A stretch of 64,000 nucleotides of DNA from the NCBI RefSeq assembly GCF_900129275.1, contig NZ_FQUX01000001.1, positions 1 through 64,000 of the forward strand. The letters are read 5' to 3'. Every line of letters starts with the position of its first letter. Position 1 is the stretch's first letter. Shown in pieces: positions 27,620 to 37,900 of the stretch. A program made the position numbers and the translations under genes. The notes beneath the pieces are model-generated. The model had not been told where the DNA came from and did no database searches. It worked only from the letters and a program-made list of their open reading frames with translations. Source of the stretch: Arenibacter palladensis. Lineage in GTDB: Bacteria; Bacteroidota; Bacteroidia; Flavobacteriales; Flavobacteriaceae.

Positions 27620-30600
27620 CTACTTCAATTCTAAACTGAATGTCTCAATAGCGTACTTGCCCACTTTTAATTGAGGTAAAACCTCTTCCGGATACTCTTC
27701 TATAATATTGGTCTTATTATAGGTTTTAATATCAAAATAGGATGACATGTTGACCTTCTCTTCTGTATCTTTTACATTGTACATTCGGGCAATTACATTA
27801 TCGTTATCCTCAGCCTTCTTTATAGTGGTTATTAAAACGTTGTCCGAATCAATTTCATAAAAACTATTTGTTTCCGGTAAGAATGCGTCTCTCGCAGTAT
27901 CTGGGTAGACCACAACATGTAAGGGTTCATTTTTCTGTTTTGCAATTTTTTGCCCCATTATACTTCCTGCTTTATTGGATGTAAGTACATTGGTAAAATC
28001 GTGATTACCAGCTTGGGAATACTCGTTCCCTTCCCAATGGCAGGACGTTCTGCTTGCCAACAATAAATGTTGCAAAACAGATTGATCGGAATTGTGGTCA
28101 GTAGGGTCTATCCAATCTGCAGCTGCTACCGATGAACTTAGGGTAATGGCAAGATCATCATCCGTAGCCGAGATCCAATCGATAATTGATCTCGGATGCA
28201 CATCTTTGCAAAGCGGGGTATAACGTTCCCCTGCTGTTTTAATTTCGTCCTTACCCACGCGTACACTACCAAAGGGAACTTCATGTGCAATTTCGGGGTT
28301 CTCCATATTTACAGCAAATGCAGTTCTAAATTCCCTGTACAATTCCCCGGACCAGTTGCGTAAACTGGTATCAAAATAAACCCGTTTTAAATTGTGGTAA
28401 AGCGTTACATCTTGCCTAACAATAGCGTGCAAAATCTGCTGTTCCAATCTGTATTTTGTGTACACCGGGCCGTTTTCCAAAATTTTCCACTCAGGTTTAT
28501 GTAGACTAACCTTGTCAAAATCTACCATACTGGGTTGTTGCACATCTCCAAATTCCCCAGCACCATTTCCAACAGATTCCATGGTAAAAACATCGCCCAC
28601 CTTAAAATTATCATTTAAGAACAGTTCTCTTTGAAACTCCTTATCATATACCTGGGCTATCCCTCCATTCTCGAAGCTAAGCCTATAAAATACATTTTCA
28701 TATGTGCTAAGATTCCCATTAACGGAGTCATTACTAGTTTTACCCATTATATCATCAAAAACATAATATGTTGCATAACCAATAGAAGGTATATCTTCCG
28801 CAACAAAGGTAATATTGGCACTTTTTAAGCTACCATCATTGTAATAAGTGGGGCTGCTCATCTGCACATCCACCTTTTTCTTGCCGGCGGTCATTACCCC
28901 TACATTCTGAAACTGACCCTTTACAAAGTCTACCTTAGTGGTAACAGGATCTGTTCTCTTCCAGGAGAGGCTGTTGAAAAGTACTATGGGTATTCCCAGT
29001 TTTTCATCTTTCTTAATACGACGTGAAATAAAATTGGTTCCTTTGTTTAGCAGGTCTTGACCCATGGTTCTCGATTTTACCAAATTTTCTTTAAACAAAT
29101 TATCGGTAATATCACCATCATGACCTCCCCAGCCATGATCAGGATAAATCTTGGCTTGCCATGCCTCATCAAGTTCAGCAAAAGGATATTGCATCTTTTG
29201 AGGTTCCAAAATATTGGCAATTGAAAGAAACTTCTCCGCTGCGGGAAGTAATTTTGATGCCTCCCTACTTGCCGTTAGGGCATCATGATGACCAGGGCCA
29301 TGGATATAAACCCAAACATTGGGGCGTTCGCCCATTATAGTATCAATATTAATGGCTTTTTTTTCTGCTAAAGGCATAAACTCATCTACAGTCTTCAATT
29401 CCATTTTAGGCAAAAACAGCTCTTTGTTAGAACCATCTTCATCAACAATTGAATCAAAATTGTTCCACTTTTCAATAAAATCAGAATAATCAATTGCCGG
29501 TAACATATCTTGACTGGACAATAAAGGCGTCTGAATTTCCCCACCCTTAAAAGTATCTTCCCAGTACAAGGTTTGATCAGCGGCGTATTTTAATTTATTG
29601 TTCATATCCCTTGAGAGATATAATAAATCATTCCCGTAATGTCCGGGAGAATAGGTAAACACAGAGCTTCCATCCGGACTGGCCCAGTGAAACATACCTT
29701 TGGCATGACGACTTATAACCATATAATCTACCCCTGCTTTTTTAAGGATTTGAGGGGTTTGTAACGATTTACCGGGCACATCTACATTCCAGTATACCTT
29801 GGAATCATAGCCTCCAAAATTCTTTTTGACCCACTTTTTGCCCAAGTACAATTGGCGGACCTGGTCTTCGGCATCGTACATATCTTCATAAGGACAATTA
29901 TAGGTAGCTCCTACCGAGATTAAATTTCTTTTCAATAAGGTGGTTAATTGTTCTTTTGATTCCGGATGTCGCTCTATGTATTCGCGAAGCATGAGCCCGT
30001 CTTCAATGTCAAATCCGTAATCATCCCTAATAAATGCATCTTTTAATACGGGAGTCAGTAACAAGGTATCCCTTAAAATAATACACACTTCTGGACGATC
30101 TACCCAGGCAATATCCTGATGGCTCGAATTCATTATAGAAACCAAACCATCTTCATATTTTTTTTCAAAAAAATCATCAAAAGTCTCATTAAATTCAGGC
30201 TTATACAATTTGGTAAATGAGGCATACCAGCTATCTCCACTAAAATTCGTTTGATGATGAAGCAGATAATTACCTACAATATCGGTTGTTGAAATTTTTC
30301 CATCCCCATTTTCAAATAGAATATTCAATTCAGCGTCATCATAAACTATTGAAAAATCCTTTCTGGGAGCTGGAATATTAAAAGACACTTTGGAGAGTTC
30401 CCCCTGTACTTTAAAAGTTTTAACTTTACTTTTCTTACCGTCACTTATGGCATATACCTTTTTACCCTCAAAAAAACGTGGTGCATCTACATACAATACC
30501 CCATTTTGTTCCTTAATGTTAAAGGCCGCTTCGCTCTTAATAGATTCCTTAATTCTATTGACCGCATCGGCTGCCTTAAAAATCATGACCCAACAGTTGG

Positions 30601-31234
30601 AATTCTTTTTATGACCGTTAAATTTAATTTTGGCACTTTCACCTTTTTTTAGCCAAGAAGTGGGGACGGTTAAACGAAATGCTCCAATACCATCACCATT
30701 GGCATCCCTACTCACCAAAATGAATTGGGCTTTACCCTTTCCAGGGTTTTCCGTTACGGACAAGCTGCCATCCTCATTGGTCTTAAAGGTCAATAAATGT
30801 TTATCATTTACATTAACGTCAAATGACTCATGTAAATTAAGGTCTATATCGCTCAGCATAAAAAAAGTAACCATATCGTCCTTATAATCTAAAGGGACTT
30901 GTCCGGTAAGAAACTCAAAGCCCATTTGTCCTGTAGTTGCCCTAGCAATCATGGAAACATTTACATCTTCTCGAATTGAGGGGTACAAAAAGAATTCCGA
31001 ACCAGAAAGCATTTTACTATAACCTTCAATATCATTTTTGGCAATACTATATAAATTGTGATTTGTATTTAGTTCTTGAATATGGCCATTACCATTACCC
31101 TTGTGGAAAGGCATACTTTCCAAATTACCAGGGGTGTTCTTTCCTGCGGAGGTATATGCATGCACAGAAGCCAACATAAGGAATAAACAACTACTTAAAA
31201 CAACTTTTGTTACAAGTACAATTTGACGTTTCAT
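27620..31234 (-). CDS. Large GH38-type alpha-mannosidase with N-terminal extension
   Basis: The 1204-residue secreted protein has a signal peptide (about 1-27), then about 340 residues not found in the shorter GH38 of this locus, then the catalytic domain. The extension includes a beta-rich part with VSRDANGDGIGAFRLTVPTSWLKKGES, perhaps a carbohydrate-binding or stabilising module. The zinc motif is NSSHQDIAWVD (His372, Asp374) and the nucleophile region YWNVDVPG (Asp485), followed by FTYSPGHYGNDL and IHGPGHHDA. It keeps all GH38 signatures and is thus likely an active alpha-mannosidase in the periplasm or at the surface. It is the first gene of the LacI-controlled arm, with the best-conserved operator 96 bp upstream. 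Confidence 0.9.
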   Translation of the reverse strand: MKRQIVLVTKVVLSSCLFLMLASVHAYTSAGKNTPGNLESMPFHKGNGNGHIQELNTNHNLYSIAKNDIEGYSKMLSGSEFFLYPSIREDVNVSMIARATTGQMGFEFLTGQVPLDYKDDMVTFFMLSDIDLNLHESFDVNVNDKHLLTFKTNEDGSLSVTENPGKGKAQFILVSRDANGDGIGAFRLTVPTSWLKKGESAKIKFNGHKKNSNCWVMIFKAADAVNRIKESIKSEAAFNIKEQNGVLYVDAPRFFEGKKVYAISDGKKSKVKTFKVQGELSKVSFNIPAPRKDFSIVYDDAELNILFENGDGKISTTDIVGNYLLHHQTNFSGDSWYASFTKLYKPEFNETFDDFFEKKYEDGLVSIMNSSHQDIAWVDRPEVCIILRDTLLLTPVLKDAFIRDDYGFDIEDGLMLREYIERHPESKEQLTTLLKRNLISVGATYNCPYEDMYDAEDQVRQLYLGKKWVKKNFGGYDSKVYWNVDVPGKSLQTPQILKKAGVDYMVISRHAKGMFHWASPDGSSVFTYSPGHYGNDLLYLSRDMNNKLKYAADQTLYWEDTFKGGEIQTPLLSSQDMLPAIDYSDFIEKWNNFDSIVDEDGSNKELFLPKMELKTVDEFMPLAEKKAINIDTIMGERPNVWVYIHGPGHHDALTASREASKLLPAAEKFLSIANILEPQKMQYPFAELDEAWQAKIYPDHGWGGHDGDITDNLFKENLVKSRTMGQDLLNKGTNFISRRIKKDEKLGIPIVLFNSLSWKRTDPVTTKVDFVKGQFQNVGVMTAGKKKVDVQMSSPTYYNDGSLKSANITFVAEDIPSIGYATYYVFDDIMGKTSNDSVNGNLSTYENVFYRLSFENGGIAQVYDKEFQRELFLNDNFKVGDVFTMESVGNGAGEFGDVQQPSMVDFDKVSLHKPEWKILENGPVYTKYRLEQQILHAIVRQDVTLYHNLKRVYFDTSLRNWSGELYREFRTAFAVNMENPEIAHEVPFGSVRVGKDEIKTAGERYTPLCKDVHPRSIIDWISATDDDLAITLSSSVAAADWIDPTDHNSDQSVLQHLLLASRTSCHWEGNEYSQAGNHDFTNVLTSNKAGSIMGQKIAKQKNEPLHVVVYPDTARDAFLPETNSFYEIDSDNVLITTIKKAEDNDNVIARMYNVKDTEEKVNMSSYFDIKTYNKTNIIEEYPEEVLPQLKVGKYAIETFSLELK

Positions 31235-31329
31235 TATTTTGCTTTACGATATTAAAAATGTTACTCTTAATTCCTACCTAGTTTGCAGGATATTGATATT
31301 CAGGTTTTAACTACTACAGTCCATCATAA

Positions 31330-31343
31330 CTAAATCGGTTTAG
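31330..31343. promoter_or_regulatory. LacI-type operator upstream of the large GH38 gene
   Basis: An exact CTAAATCGGTTTAG, with inverted symmetry continuing outward over 31325-31348 (24 bp, imperfect only at the central bases). It lies between the lacI stop and the GH38 start, 96 bp upstream of that start, and is the longest palindrome of the set. Confidence 0.82.
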
Positions 31344-31381
31344 TTATGTGGCTTTAAAAAATGATTAGTTAATTTCTAGTA

Positions 31382-32404
31382 TTAAAATGTCCCACACGAT
31401 TTTCTTATTTCCAATTTGGAATCTAGTATTCTAGTATTGTCTATACTCTCTTTCATTCCCTCAATTTCATTTATTAATATTTCCACTGCAATGTTACTAA
31501 TATCCTTTACTGGTTGAATAACCGAAGTAATAGGTGGATCGACTAAATCAAAGGCGCTTAATTCGTCAAAACTAACAATGGCTACTTCCTGAGGTACTTT
31601 TACATTGAACCTTTTAAGCTCTCGCAAACCAACAGATGTTAGATAGTGTGTTGAAAACACAATTGAATCTACTGAATTGGGAAACTTTATTAGCTCACTT
31701 ACTGCCAATTTTATTTCATCCTCATAATTTACAGGGCTTAACTCCTTTATAAGTTCCTTCTTAAATTCTATATCAAAATCTTTCAACGCATTTTCATACC
31801 CCAGCATCCTTTGCCTTATTGCCTCCAAACCTGGCTTCAGGGTAATAAACCCAATTTTTTGCCTCCCCAATTTCAATAAATGTTCTGTGACAGTTTTTGA
31901 TCCGTTATAATTATCTACAATTACATAATTGGTCTCACTTTCAGGATAATGCCTATCAATCAATACGAAAGGAAATTTATCTTCCTTCAATGACTCAATT
32001 TCTTTCAGATTCCGTTGCGTTGAGGCTATAATTAATCCTTCAACCTGCCGGTTGAGCATTGACCGAATCAATTCTGACTCTTTCTTTGGATCCTCACTTG
32101 AGCTACTAAAAAGAACAGTATACCCAAGACTTTTTGCTTTCAACTCAACATAACCGGCTATTTTAGAATAAAAGGAATCCGAAATATTAGGAATAATCAA
32201 CCCTATGGTTTCACTTTTCCCTCTACTTAAACCACGTGCGAGTTGGTTTGGAACATAATTGTGCTTCTTGGCATAATCGATAATTTTTTTCTGAGTTTCC
32301 TGACTGATTTTGTTTTCATCCCCTTTGTTATTCAATACCAACGATACTGCCGTTTTGGAAACATTCAGTTTTTTTGCAATATCCTTTAAGAAAACCTTCT
32401 TCAT
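31382..32404 (-). CDS. LacI-family transcriptional regulator
   Basis: The 340-residue protein has an N-terminal LacI helix-turn-helix (VFLKDIAKKLNVSKTAVSLVLNNKG, residues 4-28), the hinge segment NYVPNQLARGLSRGKSETIG, and a periplasmic-binding-like effector domain with IIPNISDSFYSKIAGYVE and the DELSAFDLVDPPITSVIQP block near the C-terminus. I chose ATG at 32404; a TTG four codons earlier (32416) is possible but less likely. Five palindromes of LacI type surround it: two upstream of its own gene and one each before GH38, susC and the CoA-transferase gene. It probably represses this arm until a mannose-derived effector binds; activation is also possible in this family. Confidence 0.94.
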   Translation of the reverse strand: MKKVFLKDIAKKLNVSKTAVSLVLNNKGDENKISQETQKKIIDYAKKHNYVPNQLARGLSRGKSETIGLIIPNISDSFYSKIAGYVELKAKSLGYTVLFSSSSEDPKKESELIRSMLNRQVEGLIIASTQRNLKEIESLKEDKFPFVLIDRHYPESETNYVIVDNYNGSKTVTEHLLKLGRQKIGFITLKPGLEAIRQRMLGYENALKDFDIEFKKELIKELSPVNYEDEIKLAVSELIKFPNSVDSIVFSTHYLTSVGLRELKRFNVKVPQEVAIVSFDELSAFDLVDPPITSVIQPVKDISNIAVEILINEIEGMKESIDNTRILDSKLEIRKSCGTF

Positions 32405-32416
32405 ATCGAACAACAA

Positions 32417-32430
32417 TTAAATCGGTTTAG
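32417..32430. promoter_or_regulatory. LacI-type operator at the lacI start (autoregulation)
   Basis: TTAAATCGGTTTAG differs from the other copies only in the first base. It lies 12 bp upstream of the lacI ATG at 32404, a position where bound repressor would block its own transcription or early elongation. Confidence 0.7.
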
Positions 32431-32540
32431 TCACTGCCGCTAAACCATATTATTTAACCACCTCTATTTAACCGTTACAAGCCATTCTTGCAATGGTTTT
32501 AATTAATACCAGCAACTAAATACTAATCGTTACTAATTAA

Positions 32541-32554
32541 CTAAAGCGGTTTAG
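32541..32554. promoter_or_regulatory. Second LacI-type operator in the lacI upstream region
   Basis: CTAAAGCGGTTTAG keeps both CTAAA/TTTAG arms with one changed central base. It is 110 bp upstream of the previous site, a spacing that could allow looping, and a further half site (GCTAAACC) occurs near 32439. It might also act on the plus-strand arm, whose first gene starts 616 bp away. Confidence 0.6.
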
Positions 32555-33102
32555 GAATTTCAATATTACATATTTATTTTTACAAAATAAAATTTTACAG
32601 CTAATTATTTTGTGATATAATCATTATTAGTGCTTCAAACTACAAAATTATTAATGAATGCCCTATAATATTATCTATATTACAGGTCAAAGGGAAAGAT
32701 TTTAAATGCCACATATTATATTATTTATAAGGATCTGAGAACGATAATCGTGATAAGTCAAACCCTTTAAGCTCAGAAAAACATAATTTCCAAATAATAT
32801 ATATCGAAAAGTAAATGGTTAGCAGCTCATTATACCGTGAGCAGTTCAAAAAATTAATATATCTATTAAAAGGCAATACTTACCTAAATCATTGTTGCAT
32901 ATTCAAATACTGTTAAAATACCAGAACGAATGACTTTCCTTATGGGATGCCGACAAAACCATTGTAGGTTTAAGATATATGGTATGAGTTTATTCTGAAA
33001 AACAAATAGCGTGGAAGATGCCTATAAGTTAACAACTCCCCTTAGGTGGGGATCAGTTAAAAACTTCTTGTAAAAAACATACTTTTAAGACAAAACAATC
33101 AT
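32555..33102. other. Non-coding divergent region between the two catabolic arms
   Basis: About 550 bp of AT-rich DNA without a convincing reading frame. It separates the LacI arm from the isomerase/GH92 arm and must carry promoters in both directions. A small stem with CCCC/GGGG arms (near 33037-33050) is present but has no T-run. No RNA gene is recognised. Confidence 0.5.
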
Positions 33103-33114
33103 ATGTCCATACAT
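33103..33114. promoter_or_regulatory. Candidate GntR operator upstream of the isomerase gene
   Basis: ATGTCCATACAT fits the pattern ATGTnnnnACAT that recurs at 40354, 51463 and 62702. It is 56 bp upstream of the isomerase ATG, a good position for a promoter-overlapping site. The binder is guessed to be the GntR/UTRA protein encoded at 39573. The core has imperfect symmetry here, so this copy is the weakest of the four. Confidence 0.4.
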
Positions 33115-33169
33115 ATATACATAATATTTGTTATATTAGCAAAAAATCACATTGTCCAAATACCATAAA

Positions 33170-34942
33170 ATGAAAAGAAATACCAGTCAGTTATTAATCC
33201 CTATAGAGAAAGAGACCCAAAGTATAGAATCTTATGATATTTATCCAGCTTTTCCCTTAAAAGATGGAATAATTGAGGCTGGCTATGAGAGCCTTGCCAA
33301 AGTCATCTCAAAGGAAAAAGTAGTTATTCTTGATGGATACATAGGCGTAGATTGGGATGAGGTCAGCTCCACCTTGAAAAATCTTATTGAGAGTATGGGG
33401 TTTAAAATTAAAATGGTTAATGTCAATAATTTCTTGAAAGATGAAAGCGAAATTCAAAAAATGGTACTTCCTTTCTTAAGGGATTCCGATTCCATATTTG
33501 GCTACAGAACCACCCTTACCCTTTGCGACTATTTTGACCAGGCAAAAATTGACGGTATTAAAATCTCACAAGATTACGATATGACCATTATCTATGGCAC
33601 GGGAGCGAGCCAAACCAAGATAAAGGGCCACTTGGTATATTTTGATCTGCCTAAAAATGAACTTCAGTATAGAATGCGTTCAAGTTCTATTAGCAATTTA
33701 GGCATTACAATTTGGAATACTCCAAAACACATGTACAAACAGTTTTATTTTGTGGATTGGATTATTCTCAATAGTGAAAAGAAAAGATTACTGCCTAAAA
33801 TGGATATTATCGTAGATCAACAAAGACCAGGTAATCCGACGTGGACTACCGGCTCTGCAGTTCGGGGAAGCCTATCCGAAATGGCTACCCATTATTTTAG
33901 GGTACGACCATGGTTTGAGCCCGGAGTTTGGGGCGGTCAATGGATGAAAGAACGATTCAAAGGACTTAATCCCGATGTCCCCAATTACGCTTGGTCTTTT
34001 GAAATGATAGTACCTGAAAACGGACTTCTTCTGGAAAATAGTAACAAACTTTTGGAAGTTTCTTTTGATATGCTCATGTTCCAGGAGCGTGACAATGTCT
34101 TAGGAAAGGCGGCACAACGTTTTCAGGATGAATTCCCGATACGTTTTGATTTTCTGGACACATTTGATGGTGGAAACCTATCGGTTCAATGTCATCCCAA
34201 ACCAGATTATATAAAAAAGGAATTCGGTGAAAACTTCACCCAGGATGAGACTTATTATATTATGGACGCAACTGAAGATGCCGATGTTTATCTCGGTTTT
34301 CAGGACAACATTAATTCACAGGAATTTAAACAAGCTCTGGAACATAGTTTTAAAACTAAAGAAGTGTTGGATGTAGAAAAATATATCCAAAAGCTTCCGG
34401 CCAAAAAACACGACCTTTTTCTAATTCCCCATGGCACCGTACATTGTTCCGGAATAAACAACATGGTACTTGAAATAAGTGCTACCCCCTATATTTTTAC
34501 TTTTAAGATGTATGACTGGCAACGCATGGATTTGGATGGCGAACCCCGCCCAATGAACATTGACCATGCCTTCAAAAACCTAAACTTTGACAGAAAGGGG
34601 AGCAATGTCCAAGAAACATTAGTTTCTAAACCTTATGTGGAAAGCAGTGGCCCGGGATGGAGAAAAATACACCTTCCCACGCACCCTGACCATTTCTATG
34701 ATATCTACCGTTATGAATTTGATAGTGAAATAACTATAAACACTAACGACCACTGTCACATATTAATGTTGGTTGAAGGCAAGTCAATTGAACTAATTCC
34801 CAATGATTATCCTGCCCAAACTTTTCAATATGCAGAAACTTTTGCAGTACCGGCAGCCGCCAACCAATATCGTTTAAAAAACAAAATGGAAGGTACGGCC
34901 AAAGTGATCGTTTCCTTTGTTAAAGATGAAGCTGTTAAATAA
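33170..34942 (+). CDS. Long class I mannose-6-phosphate isomerase-like protein
   Basis: The 590-residue product carries a phosphomannose-isomerase-type cupin in its second half. The metal site is recognisable as LSVQCHPKPDY (Gln340, His342), a following Glu in QDETYYIMDA, and IPHGTVHCSG (His425). The enzyme would turn mannose 6-phosphate into fructose 6-phosphate in the cytoplasm. Residues about 50-215 resemble a uridine-kinase-like fold but the phosphate loop is degenerate (ILDGYIGVDWDEV), so kinase activity is doubtful. Classical enzymes are 300-450 residues, hence the long form is notable. I prefer ATG 33170 to the TTG at 33152. It is 4 bp upstream of a GH92 gene and leads the right-pointing arm. 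Confidence 0.85.
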   Translation: MKRNTSQLLIPIEKETQSIESYDIYPAFPLKDGIIEAGYESLAKVISKEKVVILDGYIGVDWDEVSSTLKNLIESMGFKIKMVNVNNFLKDESEIQKMVLPFLRDSDSIFGYRTTLTLCDYFDQAKIDGIKISQDYDMTIIYGTGASQTKIKGHLVYFDLPKNELQYRMRSSSISNLGITIWNTPKHMYKQFYFVDWIILNSEKKRLLPKMDIIVDQQRPGNPTWTTGSAVRGSLSEMATHYFRVRPWFEPGVWGGQWMKERFKGLNPDVPNYAWSFEMIVPENGLLLENSNKLLEVSFDMLMFQERDNVLGKAAQRFQDEFPIRFDFLDTFDGGNLSVQCHPKPDYIKKEFGENFTQDETYYIMDATEDADVYLGFQDNINSQEFKQALEHSFKTKEVLDVEKYIQKLPAKKHDLFLIPHGTVHCSGINNMVLEISATPYIFTFKMYDWQRMDLDGEPRPMNIDHAFKNLNFDRKGSNVQETLVSKPYVESSGPGWRKIHLPTHPDHFYDIYRYEFDSEITINTNDHCHILMLVEGKSIELIPNDYPAQTFQYAETFAVPAAANQYRLKNKMEGTAKVIVSFVKDEAVK

Positions 34943-34946
34943 GACT

Positions 34947-37900
34947 ATGAAAAAAAATACCATACTTACGACTATTGCAATGGTAACCACCATTATTTCA
35001 TGCCACGCCCAAAAAGCAATTATATGGAAAATTGGGGAGTCCGATAATAATAGTGCAGAATTTGCATTGTCCCAAGGAGAATACCAAAAGTTCCTAGAAC
35101 ACGACTTTGGCTGGGAAGATAAATATTTCCTAATAGGCAATTCAGTAGAGCAAAAGGATTTTCCCTTTGTTTTGCCAGGTGCAATTGACTACTGGGGTGG
35201 CACATCCGGTCTGGCAGGGATACGACCACATGAAATCAATATATTATTTGGTATTGCTACCAAACCCAAAACAGATGATTGGCAATTAATTGTGGACATC
35301 TTGGATTGTAATCCAGAGAATCCTCCGTATTTAAAAGTAACATTCAATGGAAAATCTTGGAAGTTTAAATTGGAAAATGGTCTCAATCCGGAAGCCCTTA
35401 AAGGTGCCATTTCCAATACCAAAGAACAAAAAATAAGCATTCCGATTCCATCTGATCTAATTAATAAAGGGGGAAACCATGTTCAATTGACCATTTTGGA
35501 AGGAAGTTGGTTAGTTTTTGACCAAGTTCGTCTTGAAGGATCAGCGAAGGCCAGCCTATTGGAATCAAAAAATGCATTTGTTAGAAACATTGCTCCTGCC
35601 AATTATGAATTGGATATAAAAGGAAAACGATACCAACCCTTATTATTGGATGTAGAACACCTTAAAGCCAACCCCAAAATAGAGGTAATGTTGGACGGAC
35701 AGCCGATCTTCGAGGAGATGGTAGAGCATGGTAGAAATATATACGAAGTACCGATGCCCGCTGTGAGCAAGATAAAAAAGAGCAGTTATACAATTTATAT
35801 AAACGGAGAAGAAGTAGTTAGGGGAACCATTCCAAGAGCGCCACAAGAACTTAATCAGCTCTCAGACTATGTTGACACCAAGATAGGAACAGGGCATTCA
35901 AGATGGATGATCGCACCCGGCCCATGGATGCCCTTTGGGATGGTAAAAATAAGTCCCGATAACCAAAATGGAGGATGGCAAGCAGGATACCAACCTTCCT
36001 TCGAAAGTGTAGGAACGTTCAGCCATATTCACGAATGGACTATGGCGGGATTGGGGACCATGCCCACTAATGGCCCCTTAATTACCGAAATAGGAAATCC
36101 TGAAGATCCGGATTCCGGTTATCGCTCACGTATTGACAAAAGTTCAGAACAGGCTCCATTGGGGTACTATTCAGTTTTATTAAGTGACTACAATATTAAA
36201 GCAGAACTAACGGCCACCACCCGTGCTAGTTTTCAACGTTATACTTATCCGAAAAACGAACCCAATTCACGTATACTGGTAGATTTACAAATACCTTCCG
36301 AATACTCCTACCAATTAGAGGAAGTTTATTTTAAAAAGATAAACGACCATAAAATAGTAGGGTATAGCAAACAGGTATCTCCTTCGGTATGGGGTGAAGG
36401 ATATTATAGAAAACAATTTGTTGAAGATGGAGATAAGCCTAAAGAATGGGATGATATCGCACAAGAATACACCGTTCATTTTGTTATGGAATTTGACCAA
36501 CCTATCAAAAAATTTGGTGTTTGGACAGACGGACAGGCAAAAGGAAACCAAGATACTACTACCTTAGATAATGTTGACCAACTAATCCTTACGAACCCGG
36601 ATGATGTGGTTGGATTTGTTGAATTTGACACCAAAGACAATCAAGTTGTACAGACAAGAACGGCCATTTCTTATGTAAGTATGGACAACGCCATACTCAA
36701 TTTGGAGGAAGAAATCGCACAACCATTTGGATGGAGTTTTAATAAGGTTCGCGAAAATCAAGAAAAAGCTTGGAACGAATTATTTGCAAGGGTCGTAATC
36801 ACCTCTAATGACAGATTGGCAAAGACAAAGTTCTATTCCAATATGTATCGTGCCTTGGTTAGCAGAAATATCTTTAGTGATGTTGATGGAAGCTGGGTAG
36901 ATGCAGAGGAGCACATTCAAAAAATAACCGATCCAAATGGCGTAGCCCTAGGATGTGACGCCTTTTGGAATACGTTTTGGAACCTCAATCAATTTTGGAA
37001 TTTGGCAACCCCGGATTGGTCCTCAAAATGGGTAAATTCTCAATTGGCAATGTATGATGCCAATGGCTGGTTGGCCAAAGGACCAGCGGGTATGGAATAT
37101 ATTCCTGTAATGGTGGCCGAACATGAAATTCCCCTTATTGTAGGGGCATACCAAATGGGGGTTGGTAATATCGATGCCGAAAAAGCTTTTGAGGCCGTTT
37201 ATAAAATGCAAACTACTACAGGTCAAAAGGTAGGCAATGGTTATGCCGGAAATAGGGATTTGGTACCTTACTTGAAATATAAATACGTCCCCTATAACAA
37301 AGGGCGTTTTTCAAATACGCTTGAATACTCCTTTGATGACTTTGCCGTTTCACAGTTGGCCAAGGCTTTGGGTAAGGATAAAGAATATAGCGAATTTATA
37401 AAAAGAGGGTATTGGTGGAAAAATGCCATCAATCCGGAAAATGGTTTTGCCCATTTACGGCATTCCAATGGTTCCTGGTATCCCGATTTTGACCCTATCA
37501 AAACTGCCGGTAACTTCCAATTTGTTGAAGGTAATGCCTGGCAGTTAACTTTTTTTGTCCCACAAGATGTTCCCGCATTGGCATCCATAATTGGGGAAGA
37601 AGAATTCGCGGAACGCTTGGATGGTGGTTTCAAAGTAAGTAGTCCTTGGAGATATAATGCACCTAATGAGATGTATTGGGATTTTCCGGTTACCCAAGGA
37701 AACCAACAATCAATGCATTTTTCATTTTTGTTCAATTGGGTGAAAAAGCCTTGGCTAACCCAAAAATGGAGCAGGGATATAATGGATAGATACTATGGCC
37801 ATGGTATATCAAATGCCTATTTGGGTGATGAGGACCAAGGACAAATGAGCGCTTGGTTTCTCATGTCGGCAATAGGTCTATTCCAAACAGATGGCGGTAC

